Positions 54,007-62,489 of a DNA stretch of 64,000 bases are shown here, piece by piece. The notes below the pieces were generated by a model, which was given only the letters and a program-made list of their open reading frames with translations, was not told the DNA's origin and made no database searches. Within the stretch, counting starts at the first letter, position 1, and each line of letters starts with the position of its first letter. The stretch spans positions 372,001 through 436,000 of the forward strand of contig LFCN01000006.1 in the NCBI GenBank assembly GCA_001189075.1, in the 5' to 3' direction. A program made the translations under genes and the position numbers. Source of the DNA: Parcubacteria bacterium C7867-004 (GTDB lineage Bacteria; Patescibacteria; Paceibacteria; UBA9973; UBA2103).

Positions 54007-55224
54007 ATGAAGCCTATTTCCTATACGGTAGAGACCAAAAGCGGCAGAGCCCGCACTGGCGTTATACATACGCCCCATGGCGATGTACAAACCCCTGCAT
54101 TCGTTCCTGTAGGCACTAAGGCCGGGGTTAAGGGAATCCTCCCTAGTCAGCTTAAGGACCTCGGCGCTCAGGTAGTGCTCGCAAACACGTATCACCTCTA
54201 CCTTCAGCCGGGAGAACAGGTGGTAAAAGGCGCGGGCGGGCTAGGGAAATTCATGGGATACGATGGACCAACCATGACGGACTCTGGCGGGTTCCAGGTG
54301 TTCTCACTTGGAAGCGCGTTCGGCCGCACCATAACCAAGATCGCGAAAGGCGAAGAGAATGCGCGAGATCAAGGAGTTGCGGTTGTGGATGAGGACATGC
54401 GCAGCCAGCATGGACAGCTCGCGGTCATCGACGAAGAGGGTGTCACCTTCACCTCGCACCATGACGGCTCTCTGCATCGCTTCACGCCGGAACGCTCCAT
54501 CGAGATACAGCATGCGCTCGGCGCGGATATGTTCTTCGCGTTCGATGAGTGCACCTCGCCAACCGAGCCGTACGAGTATCAGAAGGAAGCTATGGAGCGT
54601 ACGCACAAGTGGGCATTGCGCTCACTCAAGGCGCATCGTCAGAATATCGAAGCTAATCGCTCGCAGGGCATATTCGGCATCGTGCAGGGCGGCAGATTTG
54701 AAGATTTACGAGAGGAGAGTGCCAAGGAGATCGCTTCGATGGATTTCGACGGCTTCGGTATCGGCGGCTCCTTCAGCAAGGAGGACATGGAAGGAGCGCT
54801 CCAGGCTGCCGTGAAGCATCTGCCGGAAGAGAAGCCGCGACATTTCCTCGGGATAGGTGAGCCGGGCGATCTCCTGCTTGGTATCGCGGAAGGTATGGAT
54901 ACCTTTGACTGCGTTGCTGCGACGAGACTCGGCCGCCATGGCTCCATTTACACGAAGAACGGACAGATCAATCTGAAGAACGAGAAGTATCGTTCGGATT
55001 ATTCGTTACTGAACGAAGGTGGGGTAGCTATTCCGGGAACCGAAGGCTTCACGAAGGCCTACGTCTCGCACCTTATCCGCTCGAACGAGATCCTCGGCCA
55101 GATAATTGCGTCTATGCACAATCTTGGATTCATCATTGCGCTCGTGGATGGTGCAAGGGAAGCGATACGGAACGGAACGTTCGAGCAGTATCGGGAGGAT
55201 TTCAGTCGGGGATACTATGGCTAG
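54007..55224 (+). CDS. tgt: Queuine/archaeosine tRNA-ribosyltransferase-like protein without zinc Cys
   Basis: 405 residues. Tgt exchanges G34 of certain tRNAs for a queuosine precursor. Catalytic motifs remain: MTDSGGFQVFS (Asp92), FFAFDECTSP, GIVQGG, GIGEPGDLLLG and the nucleophile region TFDCVAATRLGRHGS (Asp301). In other Tgts a zinc site CxCxxC and a His follow in the stretch before AYLRHL; here residues 336-350 read NEGGVAIPGTEGFTK with no Cys at all, only the His of SHL (355). Residues 115-141 form an unusual acidic insertion (GEENARDQGVAVVDED). The structural zinc is therefore lost. Confidence 0.9.
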   Translation: MKPISYTVETKSGRARTGVIHTPHGDVQTPAFVPVGTKAGVKGILPSQLKDLGAQVVLANTYHLYLQPGEQVVKGAGGLGKFMGYDGPTMTDSGGFQVFSLGSAFGRTITKIAKGEENARDQGVAVVDEDMRSQHGQLAVIDEEGVTFTSHHDGSLHRFTPERSIEIQHALGADMFFAFDECTSPTEPYEYQKEAMERTHKWALRSLKAHRQNIEANRSQGIFGIVQGGRFEDLREESAKEIASMDFDGFGIGGSFSKEDMEGALQAAVKHLPEEKPRHFLGIGEPGDLLLGIAEGMDTFDCVAATRLGRHGSIYTKNGQINLKNEKYRSDYSLLNEGGVAIPGTEGFTKAYVSHLIRSNEILGQIIASMHNLGFIIALVDGAREAIRNGTFEQYREDFSRGYYG

Positions 55225-55271
55225 CCGGAGTCTTCTTTTTTATTTCATCCGGCAAAGGTAGACTGATACGA

Positions 55272-57338
55272 ATGGCCTTATTCAACCTCCACTCCCCCTT
55301 CCCGCCAGCAGGCGACCAGCCTGCCGCTATCAAGAAGCTTACTGAGGGGATTGAAAAGGGCATGCGCCATCAGACGCTGCTCGGCGTTACTGGTTCCGGC
55401 AAGACCTATACGATAGCGAACGTCATCCAGAACGTGGGGAAGCCGACTCTCGTGCTCGCGCATAACAAGACGCTAGCAGCCCAGCTCGCGCAAGAATACC
55501 GCGAGTTCTTCCCGGAGAACCAGGTGCACTACTTCGTTTCCTATTACGACTACTACCAGCCGGAAGCCTACATCGCGCACTCGGATACCTATATAGAGAA
55601 GGAGGCGCAGATCAATGCGGAGATCGATCGTCTTCGTCATGCTGCGACGCAGTCACTCCTCACTCGCAAAGACGTGATTATCGTCGCCTCAGTATCTGCT
55701 ATCTATGGTCTCGGCTCGCCGGAGCAGTACGAGAAGGTACATGTGAAGCTGCAGGTAGGAGGGGAAGAGAATCGCGCGGCGCTCATCCGCAAGCTGGTGC
55801 GGATCTATTTCGAGCGCACGAATGCCGATCTTGAGCCGGGAAAGCTGCGGGCGGTAGGGAACGCGGTAGAGCTCATGCCGGTGAACGAGAGGGCGATCTA
55901 CCGCATCACGTTTGATGAGGATACGGTCGCCGCTATAGAGTGCCTTGATCCGGTCTCACGCGCGAATACCGGCAATCCCGAATCCCTCTTCGTCTTCCCT
56001 GCCAAGCACTTCGTCTCAAGCGAGGACGAGCGCGCTCGTGCGCTCGAGGACATCAAGCGAGAGCTCGACGAGCGTCTCGAGGTCCTGAAGCGCGAGGAGA
56101 AGGTGCTTGAGCACGAGCGGCTCAAGCGCCGTACGCTCCATGACATCGCGCTCATCCGAGAGATCGGCTACTCAGGTGGTATTGAGAACTATTCCCGCCA
56201 TTTCGATGGACGTAGTCCTGGAGAACCGCCGCACACACTCCTTTCCTACTTCCCGCACAACAAGGACGGGAGCGCCGATTTCCTTACGGTTATCGACGAG
56301 TCCCACGTAACCGTCACCCAGATCGGCGGCATGTACGCGGGCGACAAGTCCCGCAAGGACATCCTCATCGAGCACGGATTTCGGCTGCCTTCCGCTCGTG
56401 ATAACCGTCCGCTCAGGTTCGAGGAGTTCGAGGAGCGTATCGGCCAGGTTATCTATACGTCAGCGACCCCAGGTAACTACGAGCGCGAGCACAGCGTGGC
56501 TCCGGATGGCCAGGTAGCGGAGCAGATCATCCGCCCGACCGGTCTCATCGATCCAGAGCTCATCGTCCGGCCTATCGTCGAGAAGGGAGACTACAAGGGC
56601 CAGATCGCCGACTTCATCCATGAAGCGGAGATAGTTATCAAGCGAGATGGACGTGCGCTTGCGACAACCCTCACCAAGCAGATGGCCGAGGATCTTTCTG
56701 AGTTCCTTAAGGAGCGCGGGATGAAGGCTGAATATCTCCACTCTGACGTAAAGACGATCGACCGCATCGACATACTTACGAACTTCCGCAAAGGTAACTT
56801 CGACGTGCTGGTGGGTGTGAACCTGCTGCGCGAGGGCCTGGATCTTCCTGAGGTGGAGTTGGTCGGTATACTCGATGCCGACAAGGAAGGATTCCTCCGC
56901 TCGGAAACCTCGCTCATCCAGACCATCGGGCGCGCCGCGCGCAACGTGCTCGGTCGCGTGATCCTCTACGCGGACGTGATGACCGGCTCGATGGAGCGGG
57001 CGATAGGAGAGACCAACCGCCGTCGCACCATACAGCTCGCCTACAACGAGAAGCACGGCATAACTCCCCTCACCATCAAGAAGGAGATCCGCGACATCGC
57101 CGAATCGATGCGCAGCGAGCACCAGAAGACCGTACAGGGCATGCTCGACCTCGACGCGAAGCTCTATGAGGAAGACCCGACTGGCTTCATAAAGGATAAA
57201 CGCCTCCAGATGGATGCAGCAGTAGAGGCGCTCGATTTCGAGACCGCGGCGATCCTGCGGGATGAGATCTATGAGCTTGAGGGAACGCCAAACCCGAACA
57301 AGAAGAAGAATCCTCGGAAGAAGCGATTCGGCTCGTAA
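55272..57338 (+). CDS. uvrB: Excinuclease ABC subunit B
   Basis: 688 residues. DNA damage-verification helicase of nucleotide excision repair. Start NLHSPFPPAGDQPAAIKKL, Walker A LGVTGSGKT, beta-hairpin YYDYYQPEAYI, Walker B TVIDESHVT, motif VI QTIGRAARN, and the C-terminal UVR domain (DAAVEALDFETAAILRDEIY) that binds UvrC. All expected parts are present and length is normal. uvrA starts about 5 kb downstream on the same strand. Confidence 0.98.
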   Translation: MALFNLHSPFPPAGDQPAAIKKLTEGIEKGMRHQTLLGVTGSGKTYTIANVIQNVGKPTLVLAHNKTLAAQLAQEYREFFPENQVHYFVSYYDYYQPEAYIAHSDTYIEKEAQINAEIDRLRHAATQSLLTRKDVIIVASVSAIYGLGSPEQYEKVHVKLQVGGEENRAALIRKLVRIYFERTNADLEPGKLRAVGNAVELMPVNERAIYRITFDEDTVAAIECLDPVSRANTGNPESLFVFPAKHFVSSEDERARALEDIKRELDERLEVLKREEKVLEHERLKRRTLHDIALIREIGYSGGIENYSRHFDGRSPGEPPHTLLSYFPHNKDGSADFLTVIDESHVTVTQIGGMYAGDKSRKDILIEHGFRLPSARDNRPLRFEEFEERIGQVIYTSATPGNYEREHSVAPDGQVAEQIIRPTGLIDPELIVRPIVEKGDYKGQIADFIHEAEIVIKRDGRALATTLTKQMAEDLSEFLKERGMKAEYLHSDVKTIDRIDILTNFRKGNFDVLVGVNLLREGLDLPEVELVGILDADKEGFLRSETSLIQTIGRAARNVLGRVILYADVMTGSMERAIGETNRRRTIQLAYNEKHGITPLTIKKEIRDIAESMRSEHQKTVQGMLDLDAKLYEEDPTGFIKDKRLQMDAAVEALDFETAAILRDEIYELEGTPNPNKKKNPRKKRFGS

Positions 57339-57359
57339 GCGCGTGATACCATACGCGTA

Positions 57360-58442
57360 ATGACTTTGCGGGTCTATATCGGCGTCGTGCTTCTGTGCGT
57401 CCTCATCGTATCGCTCGGCTTCATCGGCGCGACGATTCTCTTCCTGAACAAGGAGCTCGCGATGCTGCTCACCACCTCCGTGGAGGCAGAAGCGCTGCGC
57501 ACTCTGCTACTCGGCAACGCCGCGCTATCGATCATCTTCTCGGTCGTGATGATCGGGTTCTTGTTCTGGGTTATCGGATGGGTGGTAGCGCATCCGCTCC
57601 GTCTCATCGTGTCCGCGATGCGCGAATTCTCAGAGACGGAGAAGCCGGTCGAGCTTCCGTCCTTCAGGACCGCACCCGCGGAAGTGCGCGAGCTTGCCTC
57701 GGCGTTCACGACTTTCTCGCAGCGGGTCGGCGAAAGCCATAAGCGGGATCAGGAAATCTCTCGGGTGAAGTCAGATTTCATATCCACTGCGGCCCACCAG
57801 CTACGCACCCCGCTTACGGGCATCCGCTGGGCACTCGAGGCGCTGCAGAAGGAAGCCCTCACGGATTCGCAGAAGGCGCTGCTCGGAAGCGCAACCGAGA
57901 AGAGTCATCAGCTGGTGGCGATCGTGGGAACGCTTCTTGATATATCGGCGATCGAGTCGGGCAAGTACAAGTACGTGTTCGAGAACGTGGACGTAAACGC
58001 GTTCCTCGCCCAGATAGCGAAGGATTTCCAGCCGATGGCGCTTGAAGCCAAGATCTCGCTTTTCTTCGAGCAATCAGAGAGCGAGGTATTGCAGGTGCGA
58101 GCTGACCGCGAGCGGATCCGATGGGTCTTGAATAACCTCATCGAGAATGCCATCCGCTATACCCCCGCAGGAGGCCGGGTGCGTCTTACGACCGAGTCCT
58201 CGCAGCAGCGCACTTTCATTCATGTCGAAGACAACGGCATCGGTATCGCGCCGTCCGACCAAGGGAATATCTTCGAGCGGTTCTACCGGGCGCCGAACGC
58301 TATCGCAAAAGAGAACGGCGGCAGCGGTCTCGGCCTCTATATCGCCCGCACCATCGCTACCGATCACGGAGGAGATCTTAGCTTCACCTCGAACGCAGCC
58401 GGCCACGGCACGACGTTCACGTTGTCACTTCCCGTAACCTAA
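57360..58442 (+). CDS. Membrane sensor histidine kinase
   Basis: 360 residues. Two TM helices (about 4-28 and 56-80) with a very short extracytoplasmic loop of about 25 residues, a HAMP-like segment, then the HisKA domain with phospho-His in STAAHQLRTPLTGIRW and a HATPase domain: N box NNLIENAIRYTPAG, G1 DNGIGIAPSD, F/G2 GGSGLGLYIARTI. The small outside loop suggests sensing in or near the membrane. No response regulator with output domain is adjacent; a receiver-only protein is encoded at 62008. Confidence 0.95.
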   Translation: MTLRVYIGVVLLCVLIVSLGFIGATILFLNKELAMLLTTSVEAEALRTLLLGNAALSIIFSVVMIGFLFWVIGWVVAHPLRLIVSAMREFSETEKPVELPSFRTAPAEVRELASAFTTFSQRVGESHKRDQEISRVKSDFISTAAHQLRTPLTGIRWALEALQKEALTDSQKALLGSATEKSHQLVAIVGTLLDISAIESGKYKYVFENVDVNAFLAQIAKDFQPMALEAKISLFFEQSESEVLQVRADRERIRWVLNNLIENAIRYTPAGGRVRLTTESSQQRTFIHVEDNGIGIAPSDQGNIFERFYRAPNAIAKENGGSGLGLYIARTIATDHGGDLSFTSNAAGHGTTFTLSLPVT

Positions 58443-58450
58443 CCCTACCC

Positions 58451-59038
58451 ATGGAAAAACCCGTCATAGATGCAATTGCGCTCGACGCTTCATTGCCGCT
58501 CGATCTGTACGAGGAGAAGCCGATAGGGACCATGAACATGCCCGACGGCAGGAAGCTGCATGCCGTGCTCGGTCTCTCAAAGACCCATGCCGAGAAGCTC
58601 AAGGAACGATCTTTGGATGAGCAGGATCAGGATCTACAGCGCAATACGTCCGATCGGGAACGGTTCGGTCTGGGCTCGTACGAGGATTGGTACGCGAAAG
58701 GACGCTATCCGTTCGCGCTTATCGATGAGAACGACAATCTCGCGGCGCTCGTGTGGCTAGGGCATGTACCGAACCCGCTCCCGTCGGATGTCGGGTCGTC
58801 GCTATGGGACACCATCGCATTTCGTGCCTATCCGCCGTATCGAGGCCAGGGAATCATGTCGCCATTCAGCCGCTTCGTGCTCCGGACCTATGAGGTTATG
58901 GCACCCGGACGGTCTATCTGGCTTGCCACCGATCAGTCGAACGAATCGGGAATCGCGCTCTATACGAAGCTCGGGTTCGTGGACCGGGGACATGCCGAAC
59001 GGGAGTCTCGGCGTATACTTGTGCTCGAACGAATGTAA
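58451..59038 (+). CDS. GNAT-family N-acetyltransferase
   Basis: 195 residues. The acetyl-CoA-binding motif appears as AFRAYPPYRGQGIMSPFSR (R/Q-x-x-G-x-G/A type), followed by LATDQSNESGIALYTKLGFV, the typical C-terminal GNAT strand-helix. The N-terminal half contains EDWYAKGRYPFALIDENDNL. The acetyl acceptor is unknown. Lies 8 bases after the kinase gene and 7 bases before the ATP-citrate lyase genes, so likely in the same transcript. Confidence 0.88.
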   Translation: MEKPVIDAIALDASLPLDLYEEKPIGTMNMPDGRKLHAVLGLSKTHAEKLKERSLDEQDQDLQRNTSDRERFGLGSYEDWYAKGRYPFALIDENDNLAALVWLGHVPNPLPSDVGSSLWDTIAFRAYPPYRGQGIMSPFSRFVLRTYEVMAPGRSIWLATDQSNESGIALYTKLGFVDRGHAERESRRILVLERM

Positions 59039-59045
59039 CGCACTC

Positions 59046-60203
59046 ATGTCACGTGTAAAGCTAACCGAATACCGCGCGAAGTCCCTCATCCTCGGTGAGG
59101 GATATCGAGGTGTATCGCTTAGAGCTTGCGATGCGGTCCAGTTCCCGAGCGGCGCGAAGCTCGTGCTCAAGGTGGATCAGGGCGTGAAGAAGCGCATGAA
59201 GCAGGGACTGGTCGCGGTAGGTATCGAGGCGACCGAGATACCGGTCTTCATTGACGAATGGTCCTCACGCGGCTACTCGAACTTCATAGTCGAAGAGCTC
59301 TTCCCGCACGAAGAAAAGGAAGAGCAGTACCTGAGTCTTGAGCGGGTTCGGGACGGCTACCGGCTCCTCCATGCCGCCGAGGGCGGTATCGATATCGAGG
59401 AGCATCCGGAGAAGGTGACGAAACTCGTCGCATCCGGAGAAGGAGTAGCAACGGCGTTCGCGGAAGCTACCGGTCTTCCGGAAACCTTCCTGCAGGACCT
59501 GCTCGATTGCTTCGCCACAAAGCACTTCGCGTTTGTCGAGATAAACCCGCTTGTTGTGCGCGGCACTGAGGTGTATCTCCTTGATGCCGCGGTTCTTGTT
59601 GATAGTGCCGGGCAGTTCTCAGTTAAGGACGCGTGGAGCGAATCAGACATTCCGGAGAAGAACGCGGCGCATGCGGCTGAAGCTACCGTTGCCGCTCTGC
59701 AGAAGACCACGCCTGCATCGCTTAAGCTTACGGTGCTCAATCCGGATGCCAGCCTGTTCTTCCTTCTCTCCGGAGGCGGCGGCAGCATCGTGATAGCGGA
59801 TGAAGCGGCACTACGGGGCGCAGGGAACGAGATAGGCAATTACGGAGAATACAGCGGCGGACCGACGCGCGAAGAGACCTACCTCTATGCGAAAGAGGTT
59901 ATCGCGCTCCTGCTCGCTTCCAAAGCAACGAAGAAGGCACTGGTTATCGCCGGCGGCGTTGCGAATTTCACCGACGTCGGCAAGACGTTCGCGGGCATTA
60001 TCGACGCTCTGTCCGAAGAGGTTTCCCGACTTCAGACAGCAGGAGTGAAAGTATTCGTCAGGCGGGGGGGACCGAACGAGAAGGCGGGACTTGCGCACAT
60101 GCGATCCTACCTTGAAGAGCACGGACTGCTGGGAAGCGTGTATGGGTCCGATACGGTTATTACACAGGCGGTTGATGATGCTGTAGATTTCATACAAGGC
60201 TGA
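59046..60203 (+). CDS. aclA: ATP-citrate lyase, ATP-grasp (SucC-like) subunit
   Basis: 385 residues from ATG 59046. It corresponds to the N-terminal, ATP-grasp half of ATP-citrate lyase (plant ACLA). Shared segments include FVEINPLVVRGTEVYLLDAA, SLKLTVLNPDASLFFLLSGG, GNEIGNYGEYSGGPTREETY, VIAGGVANFTDVGKTF and VFVRRGGPNEKAGL, which are specific to ACL rather than succinyl-CoA synthetase. The N-terminal CoA/nucleotide part is shorter than in eukaryotic enzymes. It activates citrate with ATP to citryl phosphate and citryl-CoA together with the second subunit, whose gene starts one base after its stop. The symbol is used here in the plant/two-subunit sense (ATP-grasp subunit); some bacterial nomenclature differs. 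Confidence 0.93.
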   Translation: MSRVKLTEYRAKSLILGEGYRGVSLRACDAVQFPSGAKLVLKVDQGVKKRMKQGLVAVGIEATEIPVFIDEWSSRGYSNFIVEELFPHEEKEEQYLSLERVRDGYRLLHAAEGGIDIEEHPEKVTKLVASGEGVATAFAEATGLPETFLQDLLDCFATKHFAFVEINPLVVRGTEVYLLDAAVLVDSAGQFSVKDAWSESDIPEKNAAHAAEATVAALQKTTPASLKLTVLNPDASLFFLLSGGGGSIVIADEAALRGAGNEIGNYGEYSGGPTREETYLYAKEVIALLLASKATKKALVIAGGVANFTDVGKTFAGIIDALSEEVSRLQTAGVKVFVRRGGPNEKAGLAHMRSYLEEHGLLGSVYGSDTVITQAVDDAVDFIQG

Positions 60204-60204
60204 T

Positions 60205-61989
60205 ATGACACTACTTGATTCGATACGAGCGGGTGAACGCGGCATACTGGTCTCCGGTATTCACCTGCAGGTGATCCAGTCGATACTCGACTTCGATTAT
60301 CTCTCCGGAAAGGAACGATCGATACTCGGTATTGTTGCGGGAGGCCGCAAGTCCGTGAAGCTGTTCTGGGGACCAGAGGAGTTCCTCATGCCCTGTTTTG
60401 CTTCCTTTGCTGACGTGCCGGAACAGTTCCGCGCCCAGGTCCGGTTCCTGCTGAACGTGCAGTCGGGACGGCGCGCGTACGAGTCCACCGTGGCATTCTT
60501 TGAAGCTTTTCCCGAAGCATACGGTGCACATATCTTCGCGGAGAATGTGCCTGAAGCAAGCGCGACCATGCTCATCGAGCAGTACGGAAAGACAAAAGTG
60601 ATTGCAGGGCCCTCAGGGGTAGGGTTCGTTGTTCCGGGACTGCTTAAGCTCGGCGCGATCGGGGGAGTCGATGCTACTCAGTTGTGGACGAACAAGCTCA
60701 TGACTTCCGGATCGGTCGCAGTAGTCTCAACGTCCGGCGGTATGACGGGCGAACTCATCAACGCGGTTGCGGGAGCGGATAAGCGTCTCTCGTTCGCCTT
60801 CTGTATCGGCGGCGACCGCTTCCCAGTTACGGCGCTCTCCGAGGTTCTCAAGCTCGCTCAAGAGGATCCAAGCACAAAAGGTATCGCGTACTTCGGCGAG
60901 CTCGGCGGCGTAGACGAGTACGAGATCGTGGAACTCATCAAGAGCGGAACGCTCACGAAGCCGGTAGCGGCCTATATTGCCGGTATCATCGACGAATCCT
61001 TCGAGGAGCACGTCCAGTTCGGACATGCCAAAGCGCTGGTTGCGACTAATGACGAAAGTGCGCGAGCCAAGCGCGAGGCGCTGCGGGCTTGCGGAGTTGA
61101 TGCGCCTGATACGTTCCCAGAATTTCTTGAGGCGCTCAAAAAGCTGCCGGGTGCCGATCACAAGGATGTTCCCGTCGATATCGCTCCCTTGCTTTCCCGT
61201 CGCTCAAGTATCCTCTCGACGCGGGAGATCATCGATCTCAAAAGCATTCCGGTATTCGTCGCAGAGGGGAAGTTGGTTACGCCTGAAACGGGCTTTATGT
61301 CAGCCGTAACGGGCGCGCTTCTGGGTCGCCCGCTTACCTCGCCTATTAGCCAGGCATTCTTCGAAGCGGTTGCGACGCTCCTTATCGATCATGGCGGGAA
61401 TGTTTCTGGCGCTGTGAACTCCATGATAACGGCGCGTGCCGGAAAGGATCTGGTTTCGTCGCTCGTGAGCGGTCTCTTAACGATAGGTCCGCGCTTCGGA
61501 GGAGCTATCAACGAAGCGGCAGGGCTCTGGCTTACTGGAGCGCAGGGGGGACTTTCAGCAAGCGAATTCGTTACGCTCGAGACGAGTGGTGGACGAGTTA
61601 TTCTCGGTATCGGCCATAAGAAGTATCGCGTGGGTATGCCGGATCCACGCGTAGCAGCGCTCTCGGAATTTGCGACGCTGCTCGATTCCCATCCGCACTA
61701 TGACTTCGCTCGGAGTGTTGAAGCGGTAACTATCGGAAAGAACGGCTCGCTCATACTGAACGTCGATGGCGTTACGGCAGCACTTGCGCTCGATATCCTC
61801 AGCGAGTGCGAAGGATATACCCGTAGCGAGCTGACTGCGCTCAAGGATGCGGAGTTCTTCAATGCGCTCTTCATTCTTCCGCGGAGCGCAGGCTTCATGG
61901 CCCACATACTCGAACAGAAGCGCAACGATGAGGGCCTCTTCCGTCTCCCGGATAATCTCCTGTACACTCGCCCAGCTGGCGAGGAATAG
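60205..61989 (+). CDS. aclB: ATP-citrate lyase, SucD-citrate synthase-like subunit
   Basis: 594 residues, the size of plant ACLB. The N-terminal SucD-like part has IAGPSGVGFVVPG, SVAVVSTSGGMTGELINAVA, FCIGGDRFPVTALSEV, and the phospho-His in VQFGHAKALV (His274). The C-terminal citrate-synthase-like part has LIDHGGNVSGAVNSMITARA, GLLTIGPRFGGAINEA, GIGHKKYRVGMPDPRV and LILNVDG, so the three catalytic residues His396, His471 and Asp521 are present. With aclA it should split citrate into acetyl-CoA and oxaloacetate. No other TCA-cycle gene is in the window. Confidence 0.95.
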   Translation: MTLLDSIRAGERGILVSGIHLQVIQSILDFDYLSGKERSILGIVAGGRKSVKLFWGPEEFLMPCFASFADVPEQFRAQVRFLLNVQSGRRAYESTVAFFEAFPEAYGAHIFAENVPEASATMLIEQYGKTKVIAGPSGVGFVVPGLLKLGAIGGVDATQLWTNKLMTSGSVAVVSTSGGMTGELINAVAGADKRLSFAFCIGGDRFPVTALSEVLKLAQEDPSTKGIAYFGELGGVDEYEIVELIKSGTLTKPVAAYIAGIIDESFEEHVQFGHAKALVATNDESARAKREALRACGVDAPDTFPEFLEALKKLPGADHKDVPVDIAPLLSRRSSILSTREIIDLKSIPVFVAEGKLVTPETGFMSAVTGALLGRPLTSPISQAFFEAVATLLIDHGGNVSGAVNSMITARAGKDLVSSLVSGLLTIGPRFGGAINEAAGLWLTGAQGGLSASEFVTLETSGGRVILGIGHKKYRVGMPDPRVAALSEFATLLDSHPHYDFARSVEAVTIGKNGSLILNVDGVTAALALDILSECEGYTRSELTALKDAEFFNALFILPRSAGFMAHILEQKRNDEGLFRLPDNLLYTRPAGEE

Positions 61990-61995
61990 GAGTGG

Positions 61996-62001
61996 TATAC
62001 T
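61996..62001 (+). promoter_or_regulatory. -10 box TATACT, leaderless type
   Basis: Extended TGGTATACT ends 6 bases before ATG 62008. Confidence 0.65.
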
Positions 62002-62007
62002 TTTGAT

Positions 62008-62415
62008 ATGACCGACGCCCCAAAATCCATCCTCGTTGTCGAGGACGATCCTATACTTAAGAACCTCCTCGGGCATACGCTCGCGGGCAAGTATGAGACG
62101 CTCTATGCCTCTGACGGCGCAGAAGCGCTCAAGCTCTTTGAGGAGCACAAGCCCGTACTGATTTTGCTCGATCTCATGCTCCCGACCATGAATGGCTTCG
62201 AGGTTGTCGAGACGCTCAGGAAGCGAGAAGACGAAGGCAAGACGGTTCCCGTTATCGTTGTGTCTAATCTCGGCCAGATCGGTGACAAGGAGAAGGCAAA
62301 GACACTTGGCGCAACCGAATACCTCGTAAAGGCGGAAGTCTCTGTTGAAGAGATTGTCGCGAAGATGGAGAGTTTGCTCGCTGCGGCCCCCACTCCGGTA
62401 GCGCCAACAATGTAG
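62008..62415 (+). CDS. Receiver-only response regulator
   Basis: 135 residues, one CheY-like REC domain and a short Ala/Pro tail. Acidic pocket in LVVEDDP, phospho-acceptor Asp in LILLDLMLPTMNG (about 53), the Thr/Ser position as VVSN, and Lys in EYLVKAE. No DNA-binding or enzymatic output domain. It might take phosphate from the histidine kinase at 57360 and act by protein contact. Confidence 0.93.
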   Translation: MTDAPKSILVVEDDPILKNLLGHTLAGKYETLYASDGAEALKLFEEHKPVLILLDLMLPTMNGFEVVETLRKREDEGKTVPVIVVSNLGQIGDKEKAKTLGATEYLVKAEVSVEEIVAKMESLLAAAPTPVAPTM

Positions 62416-62441
62416 CTTCATTCGTTCTTCGTCTTCTGTGC

Positions 62442-62447
62442 TATAAT
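62442..62447 (+). promoter_or_regulatory. -10 box TATAAT of uvrA
   Basis: TATAAT lies 42 bases before ATG 62490, leaving a leader of about 35 bases that is mostly a hairpin; an exception to the leaderless pattern. Confidence 0.6.
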
Positions 62448-62457
62448 ACTTGTGTAC

Positions 62458-62477
62458 CTGCCCCGCCACGGGCAGGA
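62458..62477 (+). promoter_or_regulatory. GC-rich hairpin in the uvrA leader
   Basis: CCTGCCC, CGCCAC loop, GGGCAGG: a perfect 7-bp stem at the very 5' end of the predicted transcript, 12 bases before the ATG. It might stabilise the mRNA or gate translation. Confidence 0.5.
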
Positions 62478-62489
62478 CATTTCCGTACT

